DNA from: Candidatus Uhrbacteria bacterium
GTDB taxonomy: Bacteria > Patescibacteriota > Patescibacteriia > UBA9934 > UBA11717
DNA: 11,874 bases
Direction of reading: 5' to 3'
NCBI GenBank assembly: GCA_018701105.1
Contig: JABIWD010000041.1
Coordinates: forward strand, 1 to 11,874
Both the position numbers and the translations under genes were made by a program. The notes under the pieces are model-generated. The model saw only the letters and a program-made list of their open reading frames with translations. It searched no databases and had not been told where the DNA came from. Below, in pieces: positions 1-8,117 of the stretch; position 1 is the stretch's first letter, and the number at the start of each line of letters is the position of its first letter.

Positions 1-1
1 G

Positions 2-196
2 CTGTTAGAAACTCAAATTACGGATTCAAGAGGGCGATACGCGTTCTTGGTGGGTCCTAACGAGTACTACACAACTTACGAGAAGGAAGGTTTCCAAAAA
101 GTTGAGGTGCGACCAATCGATCGCACGGATACAAAGGAGGCATCATACGTCTCCATGAACATCCCATTGAATAAAACCAACAACCAACACAAATAA
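2..196 (+). CDS. 3' end of a protein with a carboxypeptidase-regulatory-like (CnaB-type) domain, truncated by window edge
   Basis: Only the last 64 codons are visible; the frame is open from base 2 to a TAA at 194-196. The peptide contains the pattern TDSRGRYAFLVGP followed by YYTTYEKEGFQ. This resembles the final strands of carboxypeptidase-regulatory-like / CnaB-type beta-sandwich domains, where a 'T-D-x-x-G-x-Y-x-F-x-V-x-P-G-x-Y' strand pair is followed by an aromatic 'K-x-G-F/Y' turn. Such domains usually sit as stalk modules in extracellular or membrane-anchored proteins. The last 15 or so residues are Asn/Lys-rich and probably unstructured. The stop lies 6 nt before the ATG of the large fibre gene, with no terminator or promoter between them, so the two are probably co-transcribed. 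The full length, N-terminus and role cannot be judged from the window. I am confident of the reading frame and moderately confident of the domain type. Confidence 0.75.
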   Translation: MLETQITDSRGRYAFLVGPNEYYTTYEKEGFQKVEVRPIDRTDTKEASYVSMNIPLNKTNNQHK

Positions 197-202
197 ACTC
201 AT

Positions 203-3200
203 ATGAGTATTCTAAGCACAATTCAACGCAACTTCTGGCGCTCAGCGTTAGTTTTTGGAGTCATTGCCATCCTGGTAATGGGTTGGATGCTTAGAGTTCC
301 TATGACGAATGCTGCTCTAGACGTACCGCAGGTGCTTACGTACCAGGCGCGTTTGACCGATAGTAACCGCATCACCGTTGATGATGGTAACCTTGCGATG
401 CAGTTCACTTTGTACGATGCATCATCTGGAGGAACGTGTCGGTACATTGCTGGCGGAACTTGTGGCACACCTGCCGCCCTCATAGTTCCAACTGTCGATG
501 GAATATTCAGTGTTTCACTAGGAGCCGGATCCACCAACGCATTCACGGATGAGCTTTTCGATACATATCCTTCACTTTATCTTGAGGTACAAATTGGAGG
601 TGAAACACTTTCGCCGCTGCGACAGATTACCTCTGCAGCATACGCAATGCAGGCTGGAGACTCAGATCTCCTCGACAGCCTTGATTCGGACAACAATGGT
701 TGTACCGCTGGATGTATCGTTGCGGCCGATGCAGATGGAAACGTTGTGATTACTGGGGACCCTCAGAGCTCACTCGCAGCCGAAGCGTCACTCTACATAA
801 ACCCTGCAACCCCAGCTTCTGATGAAGCCATATTTGGAGTTGCAAACAACGGTTCTGCGATTTTCAAAATTGATGAAGATGGTGACATCGTTCGAATCGG
901 ATCTACAACCATCACAAATACCGTTAACCAAAACACCTTCATGGTGACGAACAACACTGTAACGGACAGTGATCTAATGGTGCTATCCGCCACTTCTCTA
1001 ACTACAGGAGATGCTTTACAAATTACAACGGGTGCAGGAGACAGTGCGATCAATGTTGCAGTTGGAAATGTGACATTTAACGACAACCTTACTGTTACTG
1101 GTCTTACAATGCTTGATGGCTCAAGCTCGACTCCAGACACTGCGGCGGGCGATGGAGATCTGTTCGTTGAAGATGCGTTGGAGATAGACGGTCTCATCGA
1201 TGGTGATGGCACGGGCGAGAATGATTTCGCCGGTTCGATCACTGCACGCGCTGCATCAGCCGCTACGACAATCGGTGCTGCCGCGATTAATTATGCAATC
1301 GGTGCCGATGGAGTCACGTTCACAGGCTCCCCTTCAGCGGAAGAGTTCAATAGTGGAGTTTTAGGACTGATTACGACTACATTGACACCGTCTGTCGGCT
1401 CCGTCGAATCAATAGGAGGAAGTTTTGTAGCAATTGATGGATCCTCGGGTAACACAAGTTCGGCAACTGCAAATGACGTTTATGGACAGTACGCATTGGC
1501 GAGTTCAGCTTTGGCGTCAACATTAGATGTGACGGCGTCCCTGATAGGGTCTTACGGTTGGTCGCAACCAGGAGGTTCTGGGGATGTCACAACAGCAATT
1601 GGAGTTTTGGGGCGAGTTGATCCGGACTCAGCATGTACGGGGGATTGTGATATTGCTACTGCATATGGTGGACGATTTTCTGCCGGAGACGAAGCGGGTG
1701 GATCTGCAGACTTTACTAATTTATACGGAGTTTCAGGCGCAGCATCGCGGACAGGGTCAGGAACTGCAACAAACGTGGTTGGAGGAAACTTTACATCAGT
1801 TGGTGGTTCTGCCAGCACGTATGGTATCAACCTCACAGCAGACCACACAGAATCGGCTAAATTGACGAACCTTTCTGGTATAACGGGTGCCGTTGAACAT
1901 TCGGGTGGAAACACTGTGACAACGATGAATGGGATTGATATTGCGATAGATAACACCGGTGGCGGTACAGTCACTAATGGTTTTGGTGCAGACATTACAG
2001 CAACAAACAGCTCAGGAACAATTACAACATCCCTCACAGGAACACGATCACGATTAGTGCATAGTTCTGGTGCCCTGACCACGGGGAATGGTGTAGTAGG
2101 CAGCTCCACTGTGTCTGGTACAGCAACCGGAACAAATATCTTTGGAGGTGTCTTTACTGCAAACTCAACTAGCTCGGGTGGCGTTACAAGCTTGTACGGA
2201 GTTTCTGCAACTGCGGCAAACTCTGCGGGGACTGACACCAACCTGTATGGCGTAAACTCTTCAGCAGGAACAAAAGTTGGAGGGACTACAACCGATGCCT
2301 TTGCAGTATACGGAAACGGCGCAAGCCTTGGCACAACAACACGAGCACATGGTGGTTACTTTATCGCTTCTGGTGCATCAACGAACTATGCTATTTATGC
2401 AGAAACAGGAGTCGTGCACATTGACGACGTTGCATCTAGCTCAGGATCAATTGGAGTGCCGGATATCGCTACGGCATCTGGTGAACTTTACGTAAACAAT
2501 GATGCTGAGGTTGACGGAGTATTCCGAGCAGACGGCAACGTTGATCTTGGAGACGCGACTAGCGACACGATTACAGCAACAGGTCGCTTTGACTCAAGTC
2601 TAGTGCCATCTGCGGATAACACTAACGCACTTGGAACAGATGCTCTTCGATGGAGTGATCTCTATGTTAACGGTGGCACAATCCACATAGGAGCTACTGG
2701 TACAGAGTCGTCTGGTGGATCAGTTGGAAACTCTGGTTCAGATGCATCCATTAGCTACGCATCTGAGACACTTTCATTTGAAACGGACAATGGTTTTGCA
2801 TTCGATCCTGACGATGACGATTCAGATGAGGTCACGATTGGGGGTGGAGGCAATGGAACTTTGAGCATCGTTGAAACAACGTCAACACAAGGAGCAGGTG
2901 GGCTTCAAGGATTCAATCCAGCCATTACAAACACGAGCTCGACAGCTAACTGGACAACAAACATGTATCAGAATTTCACACGTTCAGGATACTCGACTGG
3001 ATCAGTTACAAACGCAGGTATATACCAAGATTTTGGTAATGCTGCCTCTGCTGGTGATGCCGTAGTAACGAACTTTGGAATTGACTTGGACATGACGGAC
3101 ACTAGTGGAGCAGGTACAACTGTTACAAACTACGGACTGCGCGTGGGGATAGATAACACGGGTGGATCTGGATCATACACAGACTATGCAATATACACCG

Positions 3201-5632
3201 GAGGTGGGCTTGTTCACATCGACGATGATGGATCACCTGCTACACCAGACATAGCGACTGCGGCTGGTGAACTTTTCGTGAGCAACGATGCCGAGGTTGA
3301 TGGAGTATTCCGTGCTGATGGTGATGTTGATCTTGGTGATGCAGATACTGATACGATTACAGCGACTGGGCGATTTGATTCTAGTCTAGTTCCATCTGCT
3401 GATGACACATACGATCTTGGAATGGATTCTCTGCGATGGAGAGACGCATATATTGGAGCAGAATCCGTACATTTAGGTACGGCTGTTGGTGATGAGTTGA
3501 TGCTTTCTTACAATACAACAGACAATGGCCTGGAATTCACGGTGGGCGCCGCTGGAACTATCGACTTTGAGATCTCTGAGGAAGGACATGTGGGATTCTC
3601 GAATACTGACGCAGCATTGGATAACACACTTACATTCACAGACACATACGACAGCGTTTCAGGCGAAAATCTCTATAGAAACGGAACGTTGTCTACACTG
3701 ACCTTCTCCAACAACACGACAACTGCCGGGACACATTCATTCTCAGGTTACGAAAGCGTGATCTCGGCATCCAACATTGATGACAACACTACGGTTACTG
3801 GTGAGAAAACAACTATCACACTCTCTGGTACTGCGCCGGTAGCGGTTGATGAAGAGATATTGCTCGGTAATGACGTTCGTGCAGATGTGTCCGACGGTAC
3901 ATCCAAATTCTCAAAAGCATACTTGTATTACGGATCTACTACTTATAACGGAGGTTCAACATCTGGTGGGTGGATTGGATCCAATAACAACTTACAAGTA
4001 ACCGCAGGAACGATTACTGACGCGCGATTGTTCGGCGGATTGATAAAGGCAAACGGAGGTTCGATTACGACTGCGTACGGAGCCAACCTGAAGATAGAAG
4101 ATGCTGGAGCCGGTTCTATCACCGATGCTGTTGGTTTGAACCTAGAGGTTACCGGTGCCACCGATGACAACTTCGCGTTGTACGTTGGTAAGGGAGCTGT
4201 TCATATTGACGGGTCTCTCTTCTCAGCGGGTCCAGCGACTGCTCCAACATTCGGCGACGTAGCCACGAACTCAGATGGAACATTGTTCGTATATGGCGAC
4301 ACTGAGATCTACAACGGTGCGTTGTGTGTGGGTGGTGCTACAACTTGTGCTTCAGCATCTGCATCCACCGCTGGAGAGATTTATGCTGATGGAGCCATTA
4401 ATGCAACGGACTTTGACCTTGCCGAGATGTTTAATTCTAACGAGTATCTTGTAGCCGGAGATATCATAACGGTAGATGGTGAGGAAAACGAGACTATAAG
4501 ACGCGCTCAGCCAGGAGATATTATAATGGGTGCTATATCAACGGCTCCTGGACTTGTTCTAGGTTGGGGAGGAGAGAACCAGTATCCAGTAGCTTTGGCG
4601 GGGCGAGTTCCTGTAAAGGTATCGGACGAGAATGGATCGATCGCTATTGGAGATCGAGTCACACTTGGAACATCATCAGGTATTGGAATGAAGGCAACGG
4701 ACGCCGGTGAGATTCTAGGAATCGCAATGCAGCCATCCAACGGTGGTGCAAATGATGCAATCGTAATCTTTATTCAGCCTCAGTATTGGAACGGTGATCC
4801 TGAAGAGGAGGTTTCCGTGACGGAGCAAGTTCCATCATCCGTGATACAGACAAACAATGTTTTGGCGGTATCGGACAACGTGATCTCAAACATTGCGAGT
4901 TTGCAGGGCATGAACTGGAGTGTCGACGCCGAGGGCGTGTTCACAACAGAGGCTACGTATGATTTGAAGACAAAGGGCCACCAGAACAAGGACGTGATTA
5001 CTCATGCTGTTACTGGACTTGAAAACTACATAACAATGGCAGGCACAACGGTGCTTGATGGAAAGAGCGCGAAGATCGAGTTCGAGAAGATCGATCCAGA
5101 GTTCAACGACGTGATCGAAGCCGGCACGATGATATTTGTTAACGCTACGATGAGTAATGGTAGTGGAAACGTATACGTAACGGACAAGACCATGAACGGA
5201 TTCACGTTACATCGTGAAAGCGGTACGGGAACGGAGATCGACTGGGTAGTGACCGCGTTCAGAAAGGGATTCGCACCTGAGGAAGATGAGGAGGTTGTAG
5301 AGGAGGAAGAGGAGATCGTCGACGAAGTTGTCGATGAGCCAATCGAGGAGCCTCCGGTAGAGGAACCTGTCAATGAGCCGATCGAGGACGAGCCTGTAGA
5401 CGAGACTCCTGTCGAGGATGAGGAGCCCGTTGAGGAGCCTGTCGTCGACGAGGTAGTCGAGGAGACTCCAGCAGAGGAGCCAGCCGAAGAACCTGTCGAT
5501 GAGCCTGTTGTCGAAGAGGTGATCGATCAGGATCTCTTAGATGCTGAAGTTGACTTAATCGAAGAGGTTGCTTCACCGTCAGAGGAAGACCCGGTTCGCA
5601 ATGACGAGCCGGAAGTGGAGGTGGTAGAATAA
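203..5632 (+). CDS. Giant repetitive secreted/surface fibre-like protein (1809 aa)
   Basis: An N-terminal hydrophobic segment (about residues 14-30) follows a short basic stretch. A possible signal-peptidase site (T-N-A, residues 35-37) follows it, so the protein is exported, either cleaved or held by this helix. Residues 44-110 form a head module (LTYQARLTDS, then QFTLYDA and GIFSVSLGAG) seen at the start of many bacterial tail-fibre-like surface proteins. About residues 360-1400 are Gly/Ser/Thr/Asn-rich ladders of short beta strands with recurring 'YG' motifs, in three modules that each close with an A-(I/L)-Y...VHID signature. Residues 1404-1529 (FDLAEMF to QPQYW) resemble the conserved C-terminal module of such proteins, and a beta-rich domain follows to about 1690. 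Residues 1693-1809 are an acidic Glu/Val/Pro tail. I see no LPXTG motif or C-terminal membrane helix. No SD precedes the ATG, so translation probably depends on the upstream gene 6 nt away. Adhesion or a surface-layer role is inference. Confidence 0.9.
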   Translation: MSILSTIQRNFWRSALVFGVIAILVMGWMLRVPMTNAALDVPQVLTYQARLTDSNRITVDDGNLAMQFTLYDASSGGTCRYIAGGTCGTPAALIVPTVDGIFSVSLGAGSTNAFTDELFDTYPSLYLEVQIGGETLSPLRQITSAAYAMQAGDSDLLDSLDSDNNGCTAGCIVAADADGNVVITGDPQSSLAAEASLYINPATPASDEAIFGVANNGSAIFKIDEDGDIVRIGSTTITNTVNQNTFMVTNNTVTDSDLMVLSATSLTTGDALQITTGAGDSAINVAVGNVTFNDNLTVTGLTMLDGSSSTPDTAAGDGDLFVEDALEIDGLIDGDGTGENDFAGSITARAASAATTIGAAAINYAIGADGVTFTGSPSAEEFNSGVLGLITTTLTPSVGSVESIGGSFVAIDGSSGNTSSATANDVYGQYALASSALASTLDVTASLIGSYGWSQPGGSGDVTTAIGVLGRVDPDSACTGDCDIATAYGGRFSAGDEAGGSADFTNLYGVSGAASRTGSGTATNVVGGNFTSVGGSASTYGINLTADHTESAKLTNLSGITGAVEHSGGNTVTTMNGIDIAIDNTGGGTVTNGFGADITATNSSGTITTSLTGTRSRLVHSSGALTTGNGVVGSSTVSGTATGTNIFGGVFTANSTSSGGVTSLYGVSATAANSAGTDTNLYGVNSSAGTKVGGTTTDAFAVYGNGASLGTTTRAHGGYFIASGASTNYAIYAETGVVHIDDVASSSGSIGVPDIATASGELYVNNDAEVDGVFRADGNVDLGDATSDTITATGRFDSSLVPSADNTNALGTDALRWSDLYVNGGTIHIGATGTESSGGSVGNSGSDASISYASETLSFETDNGFAFDPDDDDSDEVTIGGGGNGTLSIVETTSTQGAGGLQGFNPAITNTSSTANWTTNMYQNFTRSGYSTGSVTNAGIYQDFGNAASAGDAVVTNFGIDLDMTDTSGAGTTVTNYGLRVGIDNTGGSGSYTDYAIYTGGGLVHIDDDGSPATPDIATAAGELFVSNDAEVDGVFRADGDVDLGDADTDTITATGRFDSSLVPSADDTYDLGMDSLRWRDAYIGAESVHLGTAVGDELMLSYNTTDNGLEFTVGAAGTIDFEISEEGHVGFSNTDAALDNTLTFTDTYDSVSGENLYRNGTLSTLTFSNNTTTAGTHSFSGYESVISASNIDDNTTVTGEKTTITLSGTAPVAVDEEILLGNDVRADVSDGTSKFSKAYLYYGSTTYNGGSTSGGWIGSNNNLQVTAGTITDARLFGGLIKANGGSITTAYGANLKIEDAGAGSITDAVGLNLEVTGATDDNFALYVGKGAVHIDGSLFSAGPATAPTFGDVATNSDGTLFVYGDTEIYNGALCVGGATTCASASASTAGEIYADGAINATDFDLAEMFNSNEYLVAGDIITVDGEENETIRRAQPGDIIMGAISTAPGLVLGWGGENQYPVALAGRVPVKVSDENGSIAIGDRVTLGTSSGIGMKATDAGEILGIAMQPSNGGANDAIVIFIQPQYWNGDPEEEVSVTEQVPSSVIQTNNVLAVSDNVISNIASLQGMNWSVDAEGVFTTEATYDLKTKGHQNKDVITHAVTGLENYITMAGTTVLDGKSAKIEFEKIDPEFNDVIEAGTMIFVNATMSNGSGNVYVTDKTMNGFTLHRESGTGTEIDWVVTAFRKGFAPEEDEEVVEEEEEIVDEVVDEPIEEPPVEEPVNEPIEDEPVDETPVEDEEPVEEPVVDEVVEETPAEEPAEEPVDEPVVEEVIDQDLLDAEVDLIEEVASPSEEDPVRNDEPEVEVVE
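2390..2671 (+). repeat. Internal repeat copy A of the fibre gene (residues 730-823)
   Basis: This segment encodes AIYAETGVVHIDD, then PDIAT, GELYV, a nearly invariant core DAEVDGVFRADG and VDLGDA, then DTITATGRFDSSLVPSAD and LRWSDLY. It matches copy B (3188-3454) nearly residue for residue over its central 60 residues. The two DNA copies differ at many third codon positions. The protein is therefore conserved while the DNA has drifted, which points to an old duplication kept by selection. Confidence 0.85.
3188..3454 (+). repeat. Internal repeat copy B of the fibre gene (residues 996-1084)
   Basis: This is the second copy of the A/B module: AIYTGGGLVHIDDDG, PDIATAAGELFV, DAEVDGVFRADG, DTITATGRFDSSLVPSAD, LRWRDAY. 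A more diverged partial third copy starts at 4175 (residue 1325, ALYVGKGAVHIDG). It keeps the opening signature and a 'G-x-L-F-V-x-x-D-x-E' echo but leads into the C-terminal FDLAEMF domain instead of the RADG core. Confidence 0.85.
5279..5629 (+). repeat. Acidic Glu/Val/Pro-rich low-complexity tail
   Basis: The last 117 codons of the fibre gene are built from degenerate units such as EEPVEEP, VDEVVDEP and EEPAEEPVDEP. The DNA is correspondingly repetitive (gag-gag-cct-gtc-type codons). The segment is predicted to be disordered and strongly negative. It is not followed by a membrane helix or sorting motif. A spacer, cation-binding or wall-interacting role is possible but not shown. Confidence 0.85.
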
Positions 5633-5638
5633 GAAAGC

Positions 5639-5668
5639 AAAGAGACGCGTGCGCGTCTCTTTTTCTTT
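5639..5668 (+). terminator. Rho-independent terminator after the fibre gene
   Basis: Starting 6 nt after the TAA, AAAGAGACGC pairs with GCGTCTCTTT around a GTGC loop (stem 5639-5648 with 5653-5662). It runs into the T-rich stretch TTTTTCTTT. The stem is uninterrupted and GC-rich at its apex. It separates the fibre unit from the next promoter, which starts about 8 nt downstream. Confidence 0.9.
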
Positions 5669-5669
5669 G

Positions 5670-5685
5670 TGATATAATTTCTGCA
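5670..5685 (+). promoter_or_regulatory. Extended -10 promoter with almost no leader, for the Wzy/TPR gene
   Basis: TGATATAAT at 5670-5678 is a perfect TATAAT box preceded by the TGn extended -10 element. No recognisable -35 box lies 16-18 bp upstream, where the terminator hairpin sits; extended -10 promoters often lack one. The expected start site is near 5685, only about 4 nt before the ATG at 5689, leaving no room for a Shine-Dalgarno sequence. The mRNA is predicted to be leaderless or nearly so. Confidence 0.75.
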
Positions 5686-5688
5686 TAT

Positions 5689-8079
5689 ATGAAAAAAACG
5701 CACACCCACATTATCAACTTGTTTAAAAAGGTAACGGGTGGAGCATCGCACGTGGCACTCATGCAGTGGTCGCTTGTTGCGCTTCTCATCTTACTTCCAT
5801 TGTTGATCCTTCCTTCCTTTGGGGATATCTACGGACCAATCAAACAGGCTGCCTTAGTAATCTTGACTACACTGGCTTTTCTCGGCTGGACTCTTGGCGT
5901 GTATCGAGATCAGGCTTGGCAGCGACGTAAGGGATGGTTGATTTGGACACCAGCTCTTGTACTGGTAGGTGTGATTGTATCGGCTGCACTTTCAACTTCT
6001 GGATACGCAGCGTGGATCGGTGCTGGAGGACAAGGTTTCACGGCTGTCGTTCCGTTTTTTGCGATGGTGTTGCTATACGTGATGGTGATGCATCTTGGAA
6101 CCGACAAGAAGGCCTTGCGGTATTTTACTTCCGCGGCGATGCTCGGCGTCTTGCTGATGCTGATTTATGGTTTGCTTGAGTTCTTTGGGCTCTCCTTACT
6201 TACGGGTGAAGTTGGATTTCCTGGATTCAGTCTTGGAGGAACCTTTGAGTCTATGGGACTTCTGGGCGTGATCATGTCGCTGTTCGCAGCGGGAATCTGG
6301 ATCGTCGCTGACAGGTCAAAGGCAGATACTTGGATGCCCACTCGTACTTGGACGATTGCATTTGGAGTTTTGGGTGGGCTGATTACAGTCCTTACTCTGT
6401 TCTTCATGATCGTTGGTGATCGATGGCCAATGGAAATTGTTATGTTGGTGGGAAGTGGCTTGATCGTCGCTCTTGGACTACACGATCCCAAGAAATTCGC
6501 AGCCCCAAGGAGGATGCTATACCCAATGTTCTTGTTTGCAACCTCGTTGCTACTATTGATGTTCAACCCGTCGGTCTCAACGTCGATCCCAGTTGAGATT
6601 GCGCCAAACTATGAGGCGAGTTGGGAGATCGGAGTTGCTACTATGAATGCGGATGGCTTGTTTGGATCCGGTCCAGGTACTTGGATGTATGACTTTACAC
6701 GATTCAAGCCCGAGGTATTCAATCAGGGTCAGTTCTGGCAGGCGAACTTTGACCACGGAAATGCCCATATACTAACATTGTTTAGTACTTGGGGAATTGT
6801 GCCTACTGCTCTACTGCTTATATTCTCTTTGTGGGTGATCGTTAAGGCGATCGATGCTTTGATGTTGAAACGCGCACGTGAAAACTGGCAAACGATTGCA
6901 GTGCTGTTTGCAGTTTGGATGGCCTTCTTGGTTTCTCGTTTTGTATATTCCTCCGATATCGTGCTTGATACATTCTTCTGGTTATTGACGGGAATCTTCG
7001 TCGCGCATATTGCACCGCAGATGAAAGCGATCTCGTTCAAGACACATGGTCGTGCTTCGCTCCTCACATCGATGTCGATTGTAGTAGCCGGAATCATCTT
7101 TATCATGAGTTCGGTCGTATCAATACAGTGGTTGTCCGGAGAGGCACTCATCGCAAAGGCTGCGGATGCGCAGCGAGCGGGTAGTGCAGCGGATGAGATT
7201 GTGAATTTGGTAGGAAACGCCACGCGATTGAATGTATGGAACGCGGGATACGCCCGTTCACTTGCCGTCGCACATCTTCAACGCGTAGATATGCTCGCTA
7301 GCGACGTGGAAGCAAATGCAGAAGCGATTGTGCAAGGCTCAGACTTCGCCGTGATCATGGCGCAGCGTGCAATACAGCTCGAACCACTTGATGTTCGGGG
7401 CTACCACACACTTGGATCGATCTACGAAAGCCTTTCAACAGTAATTGGAGGGTCAGAGGTACTAGCGTTGGATCAATTCCGGATTGCCGTAGAGTTGGAT
7501 CCGAATAATCCTCTGCGACACGTGAGATTGTCACGCGCATTGGTAGCGGTATCAGATAACGCACTCGCTCGAATGGAAGAGGGTGATGAGCGGGACCAAA
7601 CAGTCACGAGGCTACTGGAAGAGGCGGAGGCGTCCATCGATGAAGCCGCTAGATTGAAGCCAAACTACGCTCCGGCGTTTTACACTAGGTCACTAATACT
7701 GGAGCGACAGGGGAGACTCGAAGAAGCGATGAGTCAGCTCGTACCTCTGATCGAGCTTGCGCCGCAAGATCCTGTGTTACGGTTCGAGCTTGGAGTCCTC
7801 TTATTGCGAGCAGGTAATAAGGACGTAGCTCTTCAGAGTTTCCAAGCGGCTACGACTCTTGATCCCACATACGCAAACGCGAAATGGTACATGGTAGCGT
7901 TGTATGAGGAAGCGGGGGAGCTGAACTCGGCAATTAGAGAGCTCGAGGATCTCAACATCCTTAATCCTGAGGACACGATAGTCCTAGATAAACTAACATT
8001 GCTCAAACAAGGCCTCGCATCCCAGCAATCCGCAGCAGATGTGGCGCCGCTGGAAGGCGTTGACCCACCAAATCAATAA
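5689..8079 (+). CDS. O-antigen ligase/polymerase-like (Wzy/WaaL/PglL superfamily) membrane protein with C-terminal TPRs
   Basis: The 796-aa product has roughly 12-13 hydrophobic segments between residues 28 and 480. A large hydrophilic loop (about 293-360) carries LFGSGPGTWMYDFTRFKP and then NFDHGNAHILTLFSTWGIV. The 'G-x-G-x-G-T' stretch and a His-containing segment before a 'G-I' helix are typical of the Wzy_C/O-antigen ligase superfamily, which polymerises glycans or moves them from a lipid carrier to lipid or protein. His356 or His360 is the candidate for the family's catalytic His. After the last helix (about 460-480), residues 550-760 form several TPR-like repeats (e.g. AIQLEPLDVRGYHTLGSIYE, QAATTLDPTYANAKWYMVALY), probably for protein contacts. 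The ATG at 5689 is fixed by the promoter just ahead. It lies downstream of the surface-fibre gene in its own transcription unit. Substrate and exact reaction are unknown. Confidence 0.85.
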   Translation: MKKTHTHIINLFKKVTGGASHVALMQWSLVALLILLPLLILPSFGDIYGPIKQAALVILTTLAFLGWTLGVYRDQAWQRRKGWLIWTPALVLVGVIVSAALSTSGYAAWIGAGGQGFTAVVPFFAMVLLYVMVMHLGTDKKALRYFTSAAMLGVLLMLIYGLLEFFGLSLLTGEVGFPGFSLGGTFESMGLLGVIMSLFAAGIWIVADRSKADTWMPTRTWTIAFGVLGGLITVLTLFFMIVGDRWPMEIVMLVGSGLIVALGLHDPKKFAAPRRMLYPMFLFATSLLLLMFNPSVSTSIPVEIAPNYEASWEIGVATMNADGLFGSGPGTWMYDFTRFKPEVFNQGQFWQANFDHGNAHILTLFSTWGIVPTALLLIFSLWVIVKAIDALMLKRARENWQTIAVLFAVWMAFLVSRFVYSSDIVLDTFFWLLTGIFVAHIAPQMKAISFKTHGRASLLTSMSIVVAGIIFIMSSVVSIQWLSGEALIAKAADAQRAGSAADEIVNLVGNATRLNVWNAGYARSLAVAHLQRVDMLASDVEANAEAIVQGSDFAVIMAQRAIQLEPLDVRGYHTLGSIYESLSTVIGGSEVLALDQFRIAVELDPNNPLRHVRLSRALVAVSDNALARMEEGDERDQTVTRLLEEAEASIDEAARLKPNYAPAFYTRSLILERQGRLEEAMSQLVPLIELAPQDPVLRFELGVLLLRAGNKDVALQSFQAATTLDPTYANAKWYMVALYEEAGELNSAIRELEDLNILNPEDTIVLDKLTLLKQGLASQQSAADVAPLEGVDPPNQ

Positions 8080-8085
8080 AAAAAT

Positions 8086-8113
8086 CGCCCCCGGACTAGT
8101 CGTCCGGGGGTTC
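8086..8113. terminator. Shared bidirectional terminator between convergent genes
   Basis: CCCCCGGAC (8088-8096) and GTCCGGGGG (8102-8110) form a perfect 9-bp stem with loop TAGTC. The plus strand continues into TTCTTGTTT. On the minus strand the stem is followed by a T-run (complement of the A-run at 8078-8084). It starts 8 nt after the stop of the Wzy/TPR gene and ends 7 nt before the stop of the opposing gene, so it can serve both. Confidence 0.88.
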
Positions 8114-8117
8114 TTGT

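Noticed and set aside
197..202. Independent promoter or SD for the fibre gene
   Set aside because: Only 6 nt separate it from the upstream stop. No SD is present and no convincing -10/-35 pair was found in the last 100 bases of the upstream gene.
1552..2334. 260-codon open frame on the minus strand inside the fibre gene
   Set aside because: It is a shadow of the low-complexity plus-strand coding sequence. Its product is a Pro/Val-rich artefact of antisense Gly/Thr codons without initiation signals.
5370..5789. 139-codon minus-strand frame across the terminator and promoter between the fibre and Wzy/TPR genes
   Set aside because: It runs through a strong terminator and antisense to the acidic repeat. 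Its composition is an artefact.
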